The notes: generated by a model from the letters alone, not told the origin. DNA of 64,000 nt from an unicellular cyanobacterium SU3 (GCA_002172675.1 NETF01000020.1:28726-92725); one strand, 5' to 3'. Numbered from the stretch's first letter, positions 1 to 8,561 are shown. A program made the numbers and translations.

Positions 1-1
1 C

Positions 2-448
2 CTGAGTGCAAAAGCCAGTGAAACAGACCGTGTATTAGGCTTAGAAGTGGGGGCTGATGATTATTTAACCAAGCCCTTTAGTATGCGAGAATTAGTGGCT
101 CGTTGTCGGGCTTTAATTCGTCGTCAAAATTTAACCAATTCTTCTTCAAGTTCGGTCAAACAATTCCGTGACATTATCCTTTATACCCAAGAATGTCGGG
201 TCACGGTGGGAGACCAAGAAATTGGACTTTCTCCAAAAGAATATCGCTTATTAGAATTGTTTATGAGTTATCCTCGGCGGGTTTGGTCGCGAGAGCAACT
301 GATTGAACAAATTTGGGGGCCTGATTTTCTGGGAGACACTAAAACCGTTGATGTTCATATTCGGTGGTTACGGGAAAAATTAGAACAAGATCCCAGTCAA
401 CCGGAATATTTAATTACAGTTCGGGGGTTTGGTTATCGTTTTGGTTAA
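2..448 (+). CDS. OmpR/PhoB-family response regulator, 5'-truncated by window edge (possibly NblR)
   Basis: The frame is open from the left edge, so only the last 148 residues are visible. It begins inside the receiver domain (around the GADDYLTKPFS motif with the conserved Lys) and continues into a complete C-terminal winged-helix domain ending in VRGFGYRFG, typical of OmpR/PhoB DNA-binding regulators. The linker is Ser-rich. The wording of the C-terminal half (SPKEYRLLELF, HIRWLREKLEQDPS) resembles cyanobacterial NblR-type regulators, which control phycobilisome degradation under nutrient stress, but the phosphoacceptor region lies outside the window so I leave the symbol blank. Domain class is certain; the NblR suggestion is from memory of the family. 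It converges on hypC with only 4 bases between the stops. Confidence 0.9.
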   Translation: MSAKASETDRVLGLEVGADDYLTKPFSMRELVARCRALIRRQNLTNSSSSSVKQFRDIILYTQECRVTVGDQEIGLSPKEYRLLELFMSYPRRVWSREQLIEQIWGPDFLGDTKTVDVHIRWLREKLEQDPSQPEYLITVRGFGYRFG

Positions 449-452
449 TGAA

Positions 453-695
453 TTATTGCTCTGATAAAATAGCTTCCATTTCTTGAAATTCGGCGAGACT
501 CTTTTCGGCTGCTTCTTGGTCTAAAATACTAAGGGCAAATCCCACATGGACAATTACATAGTCATCGATTTTTACGTCAGGAACATAAGCTAAACTCACC
601 TCTTTAATGACTCCCCCAAAACTTACTTTTCCTTTTCTCAGTAAAGGTTCATCTTCGCTAATACTAATTACTTTTCCAGGAACAGCTAAACACAT
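453..695 (-). CDS. hypC: HypC/HupF hydrogenase maturation chaperone
   Basis: The 80-residue product begins MCLAVPGK, the invariant HypC N-terminus in which Cys2 binds iron and the large hydrogenase subunit precursor. I chose the ATG at 693-695 because the mature function requires this exact N-terminus; a longer in-frame extension upstream exists but would bury Cys2. HypC works with HypD to assemble the Fe(CN)2CO centre of [NiFe] hydrogenases in the cytoplasm. No other hyp or hup/hox gene is next to it here, so it appears detached from its operon. Its presence implies an uptake or bidirectional hydrogenase elsewhere in the genome, consistent with a nitrogen-fixing or fermentative cyanobacterium. 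Confidence 0.93.
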   Translation of the reverse strand: MCLAVPGKVISISEDEPLLRKGKVSFGGVIKEVSLAYVPDVKIDDYVIVHVGFALSILDQEAAEKSLAEFQEMEAILSEQ

Positions 696-812
696 TATTT
701 TTGTCTCGTTCAATTGAATACTAAAGCTTAATACTTTTTTTCTAACACAAGTTTTCAAAAAAAACTGTAATTAAAGGCTCTAATCTCTTATTCTTAATAC
801 GTTTTTTAGGTT

Positions 813-849
813 TAAAAAAGAAGGCTCTACTAAAATTTAGTAGAGCCTT
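813..849 (-). terminator. Rho-independent terminator of psaL-psaI
   Basis: A perfect 14-bp inverted repeat (821-834 with 836-849, AAGGCTCTACTAAA) is followed on the minus strand by a run of Ts (complement of the A-run at 814-819). It lies about 65 bases past the psaI stop and would end the psaL-psaI transcript before hypC. Confidence 0.85.
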
Positions 850-912
850 CCAAAAAATGGAAAAAACTATTCTAAGGATTAAACAATCCCTAATTCTCCA
901 TTTTTTGTCGAG

Positions 913-1029
913 TTAAGCATCTTGTTCAATGTAGATAAATAAAAGTCCCATGACTACGATTGGCATGAGCCAAGTAACAACGGGAATTAAAATCCAAGGT
1001 AAGTAAGAGGCAGCATAAGCACCATTCAT
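913..1029 (-). CDS. psaI: Photosystem I reaction centre subunit VIII (PsaI)
   Basis: A 38-residue protein beginning [14 protein letters not shown] and ending FIYIEQDA, with a single hydrophobic helix in between. Size, the SYLPWILIP motif and the acidic C-terminus match PsaI, the single-helix subunit that sits beside PsaL at the trimer/tetramer interface of photosystem I. A ribosome-binding site (GGAGAA, complement of 1036-1041) precedes the ATG at 1027-1029. It follows psaL on the same strand by about 100 bases, the usual cyanobacterial psaL-psaI order, and the pair shares the terminator at 813-849. Confidence 0.95.
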   Translation of the reverse strand: MNGAYAASYLPWILIPVVTWLMPIVVMGLLFIYIEQDA

Positions 1030-1126
1030 GTGATTCTTCTCCTGTAAGTTGTTTTTTGAATTGGGTCAAGCACTTTTTCAAAAATTTGAAATTCTGAAAA
1101 TCGAATTAAACCGTTTTCAGCGATGT

Positions 1127-1618
1127 TTAGTTAACTAAGCCACGGAAAATTGCATCAATAGTCGAAAACTTCTCAAGTAAGAAATAAGCCATAAAGGCAC
1201 TACCAGTCCCACCTAAGAAAAAGCCACTAGCAAAGAGACTCCAACCTTCAGAGGTTTGCATCGCATCGGTTCCCGGTTCGCATTCATTAGCACTCTTGAG
1301 AGAAACTAAACCATGAGCATTGAGTCCAATGGTACCGATGATGACAATGGCCACTGCCGTTAAGAAAGCAGCTAAATAGGGATCTGCGGGAAAATCACGG
1401 TTAGTACCGAAAACGACTTCAGGCCCAACTAAGAAATAACCATGAGCAAGGCCGACTTCTAAACCTCGTGCCAGAGGGGAAAGTCCTTTACGATAAATGG
1501 GTAAATTGTTAATGAAAGTTCTTGTAAAGCCAGAGTCAGAGATAGGGGTTGACAAATGACCAACAAAGGGGTCACCTTTATAGGCTTTAACCATCTGGGT
1601 GTATCCAGTTTCTGCCAT
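1127..1618 (-). CDS. psaL: Photosystem I reaction centre subunit XI (PsaL)
   Basis: 163 residues, the normal length for PsaL. The N-terminal half holds LSTPISDSGFTRTFINNLPIYR and RGLEVGLAHGYFLVGP, the latter with the conserved Glu/His chlorophyll-binding region; two to three hydrophobic helices follow, ending FMAYFLLEKF. PsaL is required for oligomerisation of PSI in the thylakoid membrane. An AGGAGGA-like ribosome-binding site lies just upstream of the ATG. The gene heads the psaL-psaI unit and is divergent from a second psaL-like gene starting at 1846, so the roughly 230 bases between them should contain both promoters. Confidence 0.96.
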   Translation of the reverse strand: MAETGYTQMVKAYKGDPFVGHLSTPISDSGFTRTFINNLPIYRKGLSPLARGLEVGLAHGYFLVGPEVVFGTNRDFPADPYLAAFLTAVAIVIIGTIGLNAHGLVSLKSANECEPGTDAMQTSEGWSLFASGFFLGGTGSAFMAYFLLEKFSTIDAIFRGLVN

Positions 1619-1845
1619 TTTTCTTGAGTCCTCCTGATTTTGGTGAATAGGATGGCTTGACTTGTAAGATTACATTTTAGGCAAGTAAGGGACAAGGGAA
1701 GGTTAATTTTGCCTTTAACGTAAAAAAAATTCATTAATTTTTGTATCTAAGTAAAGATTCTTTACATTTTGCCCTGAAAAGGAACAAAAAAAGCGGTAAA
1801 GTTAAGAACTGGTAAGCAATCATTAAAATCCAACAATTGATCACA

Positions 1846-2319
1846 ATGGACATTATAAAACAGGGTGAAGATTCTAAAGTAGGCAATTTAGCCACTCCGA
1901 TTAATTCTTCACAGTTGTCTCTTACGTTTATCAGAAACTTACCGGCCTATCGCAAAGGATTATCGGCTCATCGTCGTGGTTTAGAAGTGGGGATGGCTCA
2001 CGGTTACTTTCTCTACGGACCATTTGCCATTCTCGGTCCTTTGCGTAACACTGAATATGCAAGCACTGCAGGTTTATTATCCGCAGTTGCCATAATCTCT
2101 ATTTTAACCATTGCTTTATCGTTGTACGCTTCTGTTGACGTAAGTCAACCCATAGAAACCTTAACCACTCCTAATGTTCCTGAAGATTTCAGAACCTCTG
2201 TTGGTTGGGGTGAGTTTGCTAATGGTTTCTTTATTGGCGGTTCAGGGGGAGTTGTTTTTGCCTATCTTCTCTTCTGCCAAATTCTCTCTTTTGACTTAGT
2301 ACAACAAATCTTAGGTTAG
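1846..2319 (+). CDS. Second, divergent PsaL-like protein
   Basis: A 157-residue paralogue of PsaL. It keeps the family signatures in order: NLATPINSS, TFIRNLPAYRKGLS, RGLEVGMAHGYFLYGP and a Gly-rich segment before the last hydrophobic helix (GFFIGGSGG). It differs strongly from the neighbouring PsaL in the N-terminus, the stromal loop and the C-terminus. I start it at the ATG at 1846; an in-frame TTG at 1837 is less likely, and no strong ribosome-binding site is visible for either. It is transcribed away from psaL-psaI and ends at a bidirectional terminator. All residues needed for folding appear present, so it looks functional. It may be a condition-specific isoform that changes PSI oligomerisation; that role is inference. 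Confidence 0.9.
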   Translation: MDIIKQGEDSKVGNLATPINSSQLSLTFIRNLPAYRKGLSAHRRGLEVGMAHGYFLYGPFAILGPLRNTEYASTAGLLSAVAIISILTIALSLYASVDVSQPIETLTTPNVPEDFRTSVGWGEFANGFFIGGSGGVVFAYLLFCQILSFDLVQQILG

Positions 2320-2344
2320 CTTTACTTCTGCCTAAAAAAAGACA

Positions 2345-2377
2345 AAAATCAACAGTTGGGACAGCACTGTTGATTTT
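2345..2377. terminator. Bidirectional terminator hairpin
   Basis: A perfect 12-bp inverted repeat (AAAATCAACAGT at 2345-2356, complement at 2366-2377) with a 9-base loop. The stem ends in A/T runs on both strands, and it sits between the convergent psaL-like gene and the DUF1815 gene, so it can serve both. Confidence 0.75.
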
Positions 2378-2433
2378 CAGCAAAGAGATACGAATGCTTT
2401 TGTCAATGGGAAAATTAACTGTATTCGCAACAT

Positions 2434-2799
2434 TTAAGCCATATTTTGGAGTTCTTTACTAGGTGTGCTGTCAATGATGCTTGAAGGTTCATCTTTATCT
2501 TGATATTTGATCAAGTCAGCTAATTCCTGTAATTGACTGATAGCTTCTGCCCCTTCTAATTTCATTAATTCACGATCATCTCTCATTTCTGTCCAAGTAA
2601 TACCATAGTCAGATACTAAAAATCGGATCAGGTGATCTTTGCCTAAACTAACCATAAATGAGGCACTATTCATTTCCCCGCCACAAGTATAGCAAGAAGC
2701 TAAATAACCGCGATTTTCTAGAACAATTGCTAAGGCTTGTAAGTTCATTACTAAGTCCCTGACAAAATCACGATGTTGTTGAGCTAGTCGAGTAAACAC
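2434..2799 (-). CDS. DUF1815 family protein
   Basis: A 121-residue soluble protein. Segments such as QHRDFVRDLVMNLQALA, YLASCYTCGGEMNSASF and DYGITWTEMRDDRELMKLEG match the DUF1815 family, which is confined to cyanobacteria and has no assigned function. Two Cys in the CYTCGG motif may bind metal or be redox active. I place the start at a GTG at 2797-2799 because a perfect AGGAGG (complement 2806-2811) sits about seven bases upstream; the in-frame start further upstream would overlap this site. Downstream lies the shared terminator at 2345-2377. Confidence 0.85.
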   Translation of the reverse strand: MFTRLAQQHRDFVRDLVMNLQALAIVLENRGYLASCYTCGGEMNSASFMVSLGKDHLIRFLVSDYGITWTEMRDDRELMKLEGAEAISQLQELADLIKYQDKDEPSSIIDSTPSKELQNMA

Positions 2800-3236
2800 G
2801 TTTTTTCCTCCTGATAACACTCCTCATTATAAAACCTTAATACTTTTTAAAGATTTTATTTTTGCCATTAAAGATACAATTTAATATAAAGTGTACTATT
2901 CAATAAGCTAAACTCATCATCAACTAGGCTAACCTAGTTTCTCTTTATTGCCTAGTATCAGGAGTTACACTATACAGATTGTCTGATTCTCTTTACATTT
3001 CAATTAACAGCAATAAATTTTTATAAGTCGCTTTATATCTGAGTTTTAACGATATTTGACCCGAGTTTAGAGGTTAATATTTCTACAAAAAACTTTACAT
3101 TTATTATTCTTATAAGAAGCATTGATAAAAATAATTATAGAATTAACCTATCCTTAATCACTTGGCAAATTGAGCGTCTCTTGCTAAGCTCTATCGGTAA
3201 TTAGTCAAGAATCCTTTGTGTGGTGTGGAGGCATTC
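2800..3236. other. AT-rich intergenic region with a 7-bp inverted repeat
   Basis: This 437-base stretch between two divergent genes is very AT-rich and has no credible reading frame. The one clear structure is AACTAGG-CTAA-CCTAGTT at 2922-2939, a perfect dyad that could be an operator. Two TTTACATTT-like sequences (about 2993 and 3099) resemble half sites of cyanobacterial light-response boxes, but they are not arranged as a complete box. Confidence 0.4.
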
Positions 3237-3428
3237 ATGAAAGTATCTAATTCTCGTCCTTGGTTATTTATCCTAGAGTTTCTTTTGCTTACTAATGCGA
3301 TCGCCATAGCTGCTGGTGTAGGGTTTGGTGCAGCATTACGTTTAAACAAACCAGAAGAACCCGGTTCAACAGTACTACATTCTGAACAATCGTTTCCTCC
3401 TCGTCAAGATTGGCCAGTGGGAGACTAG
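3237..3428 (+). CDS. Small single-helix membrane protein, function unknown
   Basis: A 63-residue protein starting at the ATG at 3237, five bases after GGAGG. Residues about 8-34 form a hydrophobic, Ala-rich membrane helix (segment WLFILEFLLLTNAIAIAAG), followed by a short polar tail rich in Pro, Glu and Ser. No known photosynthetic small subunit matches it in my reading. The strong ribosome-binding site and codon use like its neighbours argue that it is real. It lies 65 bases ahead of ycf51 on the same strand and may be co-transcribed with it. I do not recognise a function. Confidence 0.65.
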   Translation: MKVSNSRPWLFILEFLLLTNAIAIAAGVGFGAALRLNKPEEPGSTVLHSEQSFPPRQDWPVGD

Positions 3429-3493
3429 AACTAGAGAGAATAAACAGCTAATTTAAGCTAAAATATGGGGATGTAATCACTCAATTATTACTG

Positions 3494-4030
3494 ATGGAAA
3501 CATTAACATCCCTTGGTTTTTCGACCTATACACAATGGTCTATTATTGCCACTGTTGTCTTTTTCTTATTAGCCATTGTCGGTTTTATCTTTAAGTGGGG
3601 AATTCGTTTTCGATTAGTAGGAATTACCGGTTTTATGATAGTTCTAACGGTAGGATTATTTGGGTTAGGATTAGGTTTATTTGAGCGGACAGAAATTCCT
3701 GGAGCAGTTCGTTTTTCTCGTGTCTATGATAATGGAGGTAATCAAGTTGTCATTGTCGTTAAACCTTCCATTACAGAAACAGAATTAGAAGCGACTTTAA
3801 AGCAAGCTGGTAATGATTATTTTTCCTACGGGAGACGGGGAGGAAAAGATAATAAATTAACGGTTCGTGCGCGTACATTAGTCCATCCTGAACCTGGAAT
3901 CAGCTTACCTTTATATCTGGGTCAAGTCAAGCGATCGCTATCGGTTAGAGAGGATGAAAATATGGAGATTAATATTTACGATGATGAGATTCAGGAGTTA
4001 TCTAAGTATCAAGAGGTTGCTAAGGGTTAA
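3494..4030 (+). CDS. ycf51: Ycf51 family protein (DUF2518)
   Basis: 178 residues with two N-terminal hydrophobic helices (about 15-35 and 40-62), followed by a soluble domain containing RFSRVYDNGGNQVVIVVKPSI and SYGRRGG. This matches Ycf51, a protein conserved in cyanobacteria and some algal plastid genomes, of unknown biochemical role. The protein is probably anchored in thylakoid or plasma membrane with the C-terminal domain outside the bilayer. The last 11 bases overlap the end of the convergent lyase-like gene, with no terminator between them. Confidence 0.85.
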   Translation: METLTSLGFSTYTQWSIIATVVFFLLAIVGFIFKWGIRFRLVGITGFMIVLTVGLFGLGLGLFERTEIPGAVRFSRVYDNGGNQVVIVVKPSITETELEATLKQAGNDYFSYGRRGGKDNKLTVRARTLVHPEPGISLPLYLGQVKRSLSVREDENMEINIYDDEIQELSKYQEVAKG

Positions 4031-6323
4031 TGGTAGATAATCGAATTCTATCTTGATCAAAAGAAATCTTTTGTTGTCCAATTTCAACTTGTGCTGTCAT
4101 CCCTATTCCTGTAATTTTTAATGAAGGTGGGGATTTTTTTTGTACGGTCATAATCACAAAAAATTCTTGTCCTCCTGTGGCTATAATTTTAGTTCCTTCC
4201 TCAGTTTTTTTTGTAGTAATTTTAACAGATTTTGGTACAATAAATGTACCTTTCATTGTTGCTTGATTTTTACCTTGAATCAGAAAGGTATTATTATTAA
4301 CCGTTACAGTTCCTGCTGTGTGCATTATCCATACTTTTTCTTTGAATTCTTCAGCTTCGTTATTGCCAATAAAGCGATCAACTAACACAAATAAACCAGG
4401 AACTCCTGAAGCTTTACTATAATCAACAGCAAAAGATCGTAAACCAGCAATTCCTACCGAAGGTTTACTATTTTTGCGCCAATTTGTATTAGTTTGTAGG
4501 GTGACAATTCCTGAACCATCGGGGTTAGAAATAAAAAAGAGGGGTTTAGAGGTTTTCCAAGGGGAACTTTTAGGTAAAATAACCACATTTTCTTCTTGCC
4601 ATTCGGGGATAGATTTACCCGCTTTTGCCCAAGTTTCTCCTAACCCTGAAATGCGAAAACTACCCACATCGGGAAAATGCCAAGTTCCTCCTATCAGTTC
4701 TTTTTTTAAGTAAATATTAGCGACAAAATCATTTTTATTTTCCCATTGATTTCTAAAATTATAGAACCCTTTTTGCTGATCAACAAAATTATAATCAAAT
4801 AGTTCAACAGGATTTTGAGGTTCGTGATTATTCTTTTCACTATAAAACTTTAAAATAAAAGGAGCATGATAAGGTAGATTAATGCCAAATTTTTTATTAC
4901 CTTTCAATCCTAAATATTTCTCAAAAATTGAGACAATTCCTGGTAATAAATTATCAGGTACTGTTACTAAACCCGTAGCAAAAAGAGCCGATCCTGCATA
5001 GTAGCGATGTCTTCCATAAGCGGTAATATTTAACTTAGTATCATCAGGTATTATTCGCATCAGATAATGGGGTAACATCCATTGAGCCGGAGACCCTTTA
5101 ACTAAGTCTTTTCCCATTACATTGCTATAAGCTTGTAAAAAAGGAAAAACTGTTAAAATTAAAGGCTCTGTCGTGTAATGATCCCCTTCACTTCCAAAAC
5201 CATAATCACCAATTGCGGTGGTAAAATATCGTTTAATATTACGTTCTGCAGTTCTCATATAATGGTATATTTGATCATTAGATATATCAGGCTCATTTAA
5301 AATAGCTAAAGCAGCTAATCCAGCTGCACCTCTTGCTCTTGCATTCCAGTTACTTCCTGCATTACTATTCCAACCATTATTTAGAGAATCACCTTTAACT
5401 AATTGTTCTGTTTGGGCTGCTAACCAATGAGTTACAGTTGTTATTTTTTCCTCATCCCAGAGAGAGTAACAAAAATCATAAGCTAAAGCTATACCTGCTA
5501 CAATAGGAGAATGTTCTAATAATCTCCTCCCAGGATTTTCTATAGACTTTTTTACTATGTTCCACCCTTTATCTGCCAGTTTTTGATCATTATTTATTAA
5601 AGCTAGAAAGCAGTAACCAGAAGCATGATAACCACCAGTTGGCACATATCCATCATAATAAATAGGTTTTAATAAACTTATTTTTAACTGTTCTATAATC
5701 GCTTTACCTTCTGGAGTTTCAACGGCTTTTTTGACGGAGTGTAACTGATGTTTACGGAAAATAAGACGAGGATGCTCTTGAGGCATCAAATCCTTATAAT
5801 TTTTAATAGGAACTGGCCACGGAGATTGTATATTACCAGTGACACTACCTTGTAAAAATTTTTCATTGTATTTTCCTTGATAACTGCCGATAAGCTTATC
5901 TTTGTGAGGAACTAAATTGATAGTGTAAATGGCTTCTGAAACTTGAGTATTCCAAGGATTAGTTTGAATATTCATGACAATTTTTAGATGCCATGATTGA
6001 CGTAATTTTTTAGTTTTAATTTCTTTTATTGTTAATTGTTCTAAATTATTTTTTTCTAAAGTTCCTTGGTGGTCGACATCTTGATTAAATTTTTTTGCAT
6101 ATCCCCAAACTTCAGGTTCACATTTACCTTGATTGCAGACTAAATCTAGGGTTATATTTTGATAAACGGGTTTTTCTTCCCATAATTTCCAAACCCCATG
6201 TTTTAAAGTTAAATGAATGTTACCAGATAATTTTTTTACGTCAAAAGAATGTAAAATAGGTGCAGTTGTGCCTCCTAATAAGAAAAGGAGCAAGGGAAAT
6301 AGAACTAAATATGGTTGTTTCAT
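4020..6323 (-). CDS. Secreted heparinase II/III- or alginate-lyase-like protein
   Basis: A 767-residue protein with an N-terminal signal sequence (MKQPYLVLFPLLLFLLGG). After about 170 residues of beta-rich sequence comes an all-helical segment (LMPQEHPRLIFRKHQL, GGYHASGYCFLALI, NNGWNSNAGSNWNARARGAAGLAAL, GDYGFGSEGDHYTTEPL), and then a long beta-rich C-terminus (TWHFPDVGSFRISGLGETW). This is the (alpha/alpha) toroid plus beta-sandwich layout of polysaccharide lyases related to heparinase II/III and alginate lyase; the conserved Asn/His/Tyr pattern is suggestive of such chemistry. I prefer the ATG at 6321-6323 to an upstream TTG because it starts a good signal peptide. Substrate unknown: possibly the cell's own exopolysaccharide. 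Base composition resembles the neighbours. Confidence 0.7.
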   Translation of the reverse strand: MKQPYLVLFPLLLFLLGGTTAPILHSFDVKKLSGNIHLTLKHGVWKLWEEKPVYQNITLDLVCNQGKCEPEVWGYAKKFNQDVDHQGTLEKNNLEQLTIKEIKTKKLRQSWHLKIVMNIQTNPWNTQVSEAIYTINLVPHKDKLIGSYQGKYNEKFLQGSVTGNIQSPWPVPIKNYKDLMPQEHPRLIFRKHQLHSVKKAVETPEGKAIIEQLKISLLKPIYYDGYVPTGGYHASGYCFLALINNDQKLADKGWNIVKKSIENPGRRLLEHSPIVAGIALAYDFCYSLWDEEKITTVTHWLAAQTEQLVKGDSLNNGWNSNAGSNWNARARGAAGLAALAILNEPDISNDQIYHYMRTAERNIKRYFTTAIGDYGFGSEGDHYTTEPLILTVFPFLQAYSNVMGKDLVKGSPAQWMLPHYLMRIIPDDTKLNITAYGRHRYYAGSALFATGLVTVPDNLLPGIVSIFEKYLGLKGNKKFGINLPYHAPFILKFYSEKNNHEPQNPVELFDYNFVDQQKGFYNFRNQWENKNDFVANIYLKKELIGGTWHFPDVGSFRISGLGETWAKAGKSIPEWQEENVVILPKSSPWKTSKPLFFISNPDGSGIVTLQTNTNWRKNSKPSVGIAGLRSFAVDYSKASGVPGLFVLVDRFIGNNEAEEFKEKVWIMHTAGTVTVNNNTFLIQGKNQATMKGTFIVPKSVKITTKKTEEGTKIIATGGQEFFVIMTVQKKSPPSLKITGIGMTAQVEIGQQKISFDQDRIRLSTINP

Positions 6324-6486
6324 TAACTTTTTGAGGATTGATTGATATTTAAAGAATAACAAAATAAATAAACAAGGTTTTTTAGCAACTGTATAATAGA
6401 TCAGTGTTATCTATTACCTAAGTATAGAAAATTATGCTCATACTATGTAGAAGATTAACATTTATTATAATTGACATAGTTACATT

Positions 6487-7110
6487 ATGAATCAACCATC
6501 ATCTTTAAATCATCCTATTGTTAAAGAAAGTTTTAGAATTATTGATCAAGAAATTGGTCAACACAATCTGAGTTTATTAGAGTATCAAATTGCTCGTCGG
6601 GTTATTCATTCAACAGCAGATTTTGAATTTATTAATTTACTTAAGTTTAGTCCTAATTCCATTGCTATTGGTGTTAATGCTTTAAGGAAGAAAACTCCTA
6701 TTATTACAGATGTAACAATGGTAAAACAAGGTATCGTTAATTTAGTGGCTAGAACTTTCCATAATCCCATTATTACAGCTATAGAAAAAGCACCTAATCC
6801 TCTTCCTGGAAAAACCCGAACCGAAACAGGTTTATTAGAATGTTATCAACAGTATCCTCAAGGAATATATGTCATTGGGAATGCTCCCACTGCGTTACTT
6901 GCTTTGTGTCAACAAATTACTCAAACAAAACTTAAACCTAGTTTAATTATTGGTGTGCCTGTTGGCTTTGTTTCTGTATTAGAATCAAAAAAGAGCTTAG
7001 AACAAATTGATATCCCTCAAATTCGTGCAGACGGACGAAAAGGAGGCTCATCTGTTGCTGCTGCTATTATTAATGCTTTAATAGTTTTAGCGTGGGAAAA
7101 TAATCCCTAA
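6487..7110 (+). CDS. cobH: Precorrin-8X/cobalt-precorrin-8 methylmutase
   Basis: 207 residues, the usual size for CobH/CbiC. Signature segments are HPIVKESFRIID near the N-terminus, ARRVIHSTADFEF with the catalytic His, NPLPGKTRTETGLLE, and GVPVGFVSVLESK near the C-terminus. The enzyme moves a methyl group from C11 to C12 of the corrin ring to form (cobalt-)hydrogenobyrinate in cobamide synthesis. It is followed 115 bases later by cobL on the same strand; together they supply two consecutive late ring-modifying steps. No cobalamin riboswitch is evident in the 120-base upstream region. Confidence 0.93.
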   Translation: MNQPSSLNHPIVKESFRIIDQEIGQHNLSLLEYQIARRVIHSTADFEFINLLKFSPNSIAIGVNALRKKTPIITDVTMVKQGIVNLVARTFHNPIITAIEKAPNPLPGKTRTETGLLECYQQYPQGIYVIGNAPTALLALCQQITQTKLKPSLIIGVPVGFVSVLESKKSLEQIDIPQIRADGRKGGSSVAAAIINALIVLAWENNP

Positions 7111-7225
7111 ACCTTAAAATACTTAAAAAAAAATTAATTATTCTTCAAAATGTGGTTAAATAAGTACATCGAATAACTATTTTAAATTGTTATTTTATTA
7201 CATTGGCAGAAGTTATGAAAATTGT

Positions 7226-8473
7226 ATGATTAAAGTGGTAGGAATTGGTTTAAATGGAAAAGAAAGTTTAACAACTAAGATACAAAATATTGTTAATAAT
7301 GCTAACTTATTAATGGGAAGCGATCGCCATTTAAGTTATTTTCAGGAGCATCCTGGGGATAAGGTTATTATTAGTAACTTTTATGAGGATATCAAAACCC
7401 TTCAACACATTAAAAGTTATCATGAATCCATTGTTATTTTGGTGAGTGGTGATCCTTTATTTTTCGGTTTAGGACGATTATTATTAGAGCAATTTGAAGT
7501 AGAAGAATTAGAATTTTATCCTAATGTCAGTTCTATACAATTAGCATTTAGTCACATTAAAATACCTCGGAATGATGCTAAAATTATTAGTGGTCATGGT
7601 CGTGATTTAGATGAGTTAATTACTAACTTACAGCAAGGGGTAGAAAAAATTGCTATCCTGACAGATAGTAAAAATAATCCCCAAGCGATCGCTAATCTTT
7701 TTTTAAGTTTAAATATTCCGATCAATTATGAGATTTGGGTATGCGAAAATTTAGGTCATACCGATGAAAAAGTTAATTGTTTTACTCCTCAAACTTTAGC
7801 TAATACAAGTGATCAGTTTGCTGCACTTAATGTTGTTATTTTAATACGAAAAAATGATTTTAATTTAACTAAACAAGAGCTTGATAATTTACAACTTTTT
7901 GGTATCGAAGATCATTATTTTTTGAGTTTTAAAGATCGTCCTGGACTGATGACAAAACGAGAAGTTAGGATGATTATTTTAGGAGAATTAGAATTAAAAT
8001 CACAAGAAACTATTTGGGATATTGGCGCAGGAACAGGATCAGTTTCGGTTGAAATAGCTCGTTTATGTCCCAATAGTCAAGTGTTTGCCATCGAAAAAAC
8101 AGCAATGGGAATCAATTTAATTAATAAAAATTGTAAGCGATTTAAGGTTAATAATATCACATCTATTCAAACAAAAGCACCCGATAAATTATCAACATTA
8201 CCATTACCTAATCGTATTTTTATCGGAGGAAGTGGGGGAAATTTAATTAATATTTTAGATGTTTGTCAAGAAAAATTAGTCGAAAATGGCATTATTCTGA
8301 TTGCTCTGGCAACCTTAGAAAATTTAGCATTAAGTTTAGATTGGATTAAGAAAAATAACTGTAATTATCAATTATTAAATATTAATATCGCTCGCTCTCT
8401 TTCCATTGCGAATTTAACCCGTCTATCCCCGTTAAATCCTGTATTTTTAGTCAAAATTCAAAAACAAGAATGA
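7226..8473 (+). CDS. cobL: Precorrin-6Y C5,15-methyltransferase (decarboxylating), CbiE-CbiT fusion
   Basis: 415 residues made of two methyltransferase domains. The N-terminal CbiE-like half starts IKVVGIGLNGKESL and has LVSGDPLFFGLGRLL (the SGDP SAM-binding motif). The C-terminal CbiT-like half has TKREVRMIILGELEL, WDIGAGTGSVSVEIARLCP (SAM motif I) and RIFIGGSGGNL. The fused protein methylates C5 and C15 and decarboxylates the C12 side chain of the corrin ring. I start it at the ATG at 7226, where homology to CbiE begins, not at the upstream TTG. It partners cobH, and a degraded IS region begins right after its stop. Confidence 0.93.
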   Translation: MIKVVGIGLNGKESLTTKIQNIVNNANLLMGSDRHLSYFQEHPGDKVIISNFYEDIKTLQHIKSYHESIVILVSGDPLFFGLGRLLLEQFEVEELEFYPNVSSIQLAFSHIKIPRNDAKIISGHGRDLDELITNLQQGVEKIAILTDSKNNPQAIANLFLSLNIPINYEIWVCENLGHTDEKVNCFTPQTLANTSDQFAALNVVILIRKNDFNLTKQELDNLQLFGIEDHYFLSFKDRPGLMTKREVRMIILGELELKSQETIWDIGAGTGSVSVEIARLCPNSQVFAIEKTAMGINLINKNCKRFKVNNITSIQTKAPDKLSTLPLPNRIFIGGSGGNLINILDVCQEKLVENGIILIALATLENLALSLDWIKKNNCNYQLLNINIARSLSIANLTRLSPLNPVFLVKIQKQE

Positions 8474-8476
8474 GAG

Positions 8477-8545
8477 TTATATAGAAGTAACAATTAAACC
8501 CAGAATTCCCGCAGCAATCAGATAATAACCCAGAGGAAATAACAT
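8477..8545 (-). other. Short hydrophobic reading frame, possible gene remnant
   Basis: On the minus strand a 22-codon frame (MLFPLGYYLIAAGILG...TSI) ends 4 bases from the cobL stop. It looks like a transmembrane helix with a proper stop codon, but no ribosome-binding site precedes the ATG. The frame continues a few codons upstream until the palindrome at 8562-8579. It may be the last helix of a membrane protein whose front was lost when mobile DNA came in, or a chance frame. Confidence 0.25.
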
Positions 8546-8561
8546 TCGGTTAATGAGACTG

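Noticed and set aside
6363..6486. Cobalamin riboswitch upstream of cobH
   Set aside because: The gap is only about 120 AT-rich bases and no B12-box-like sequence is seen.
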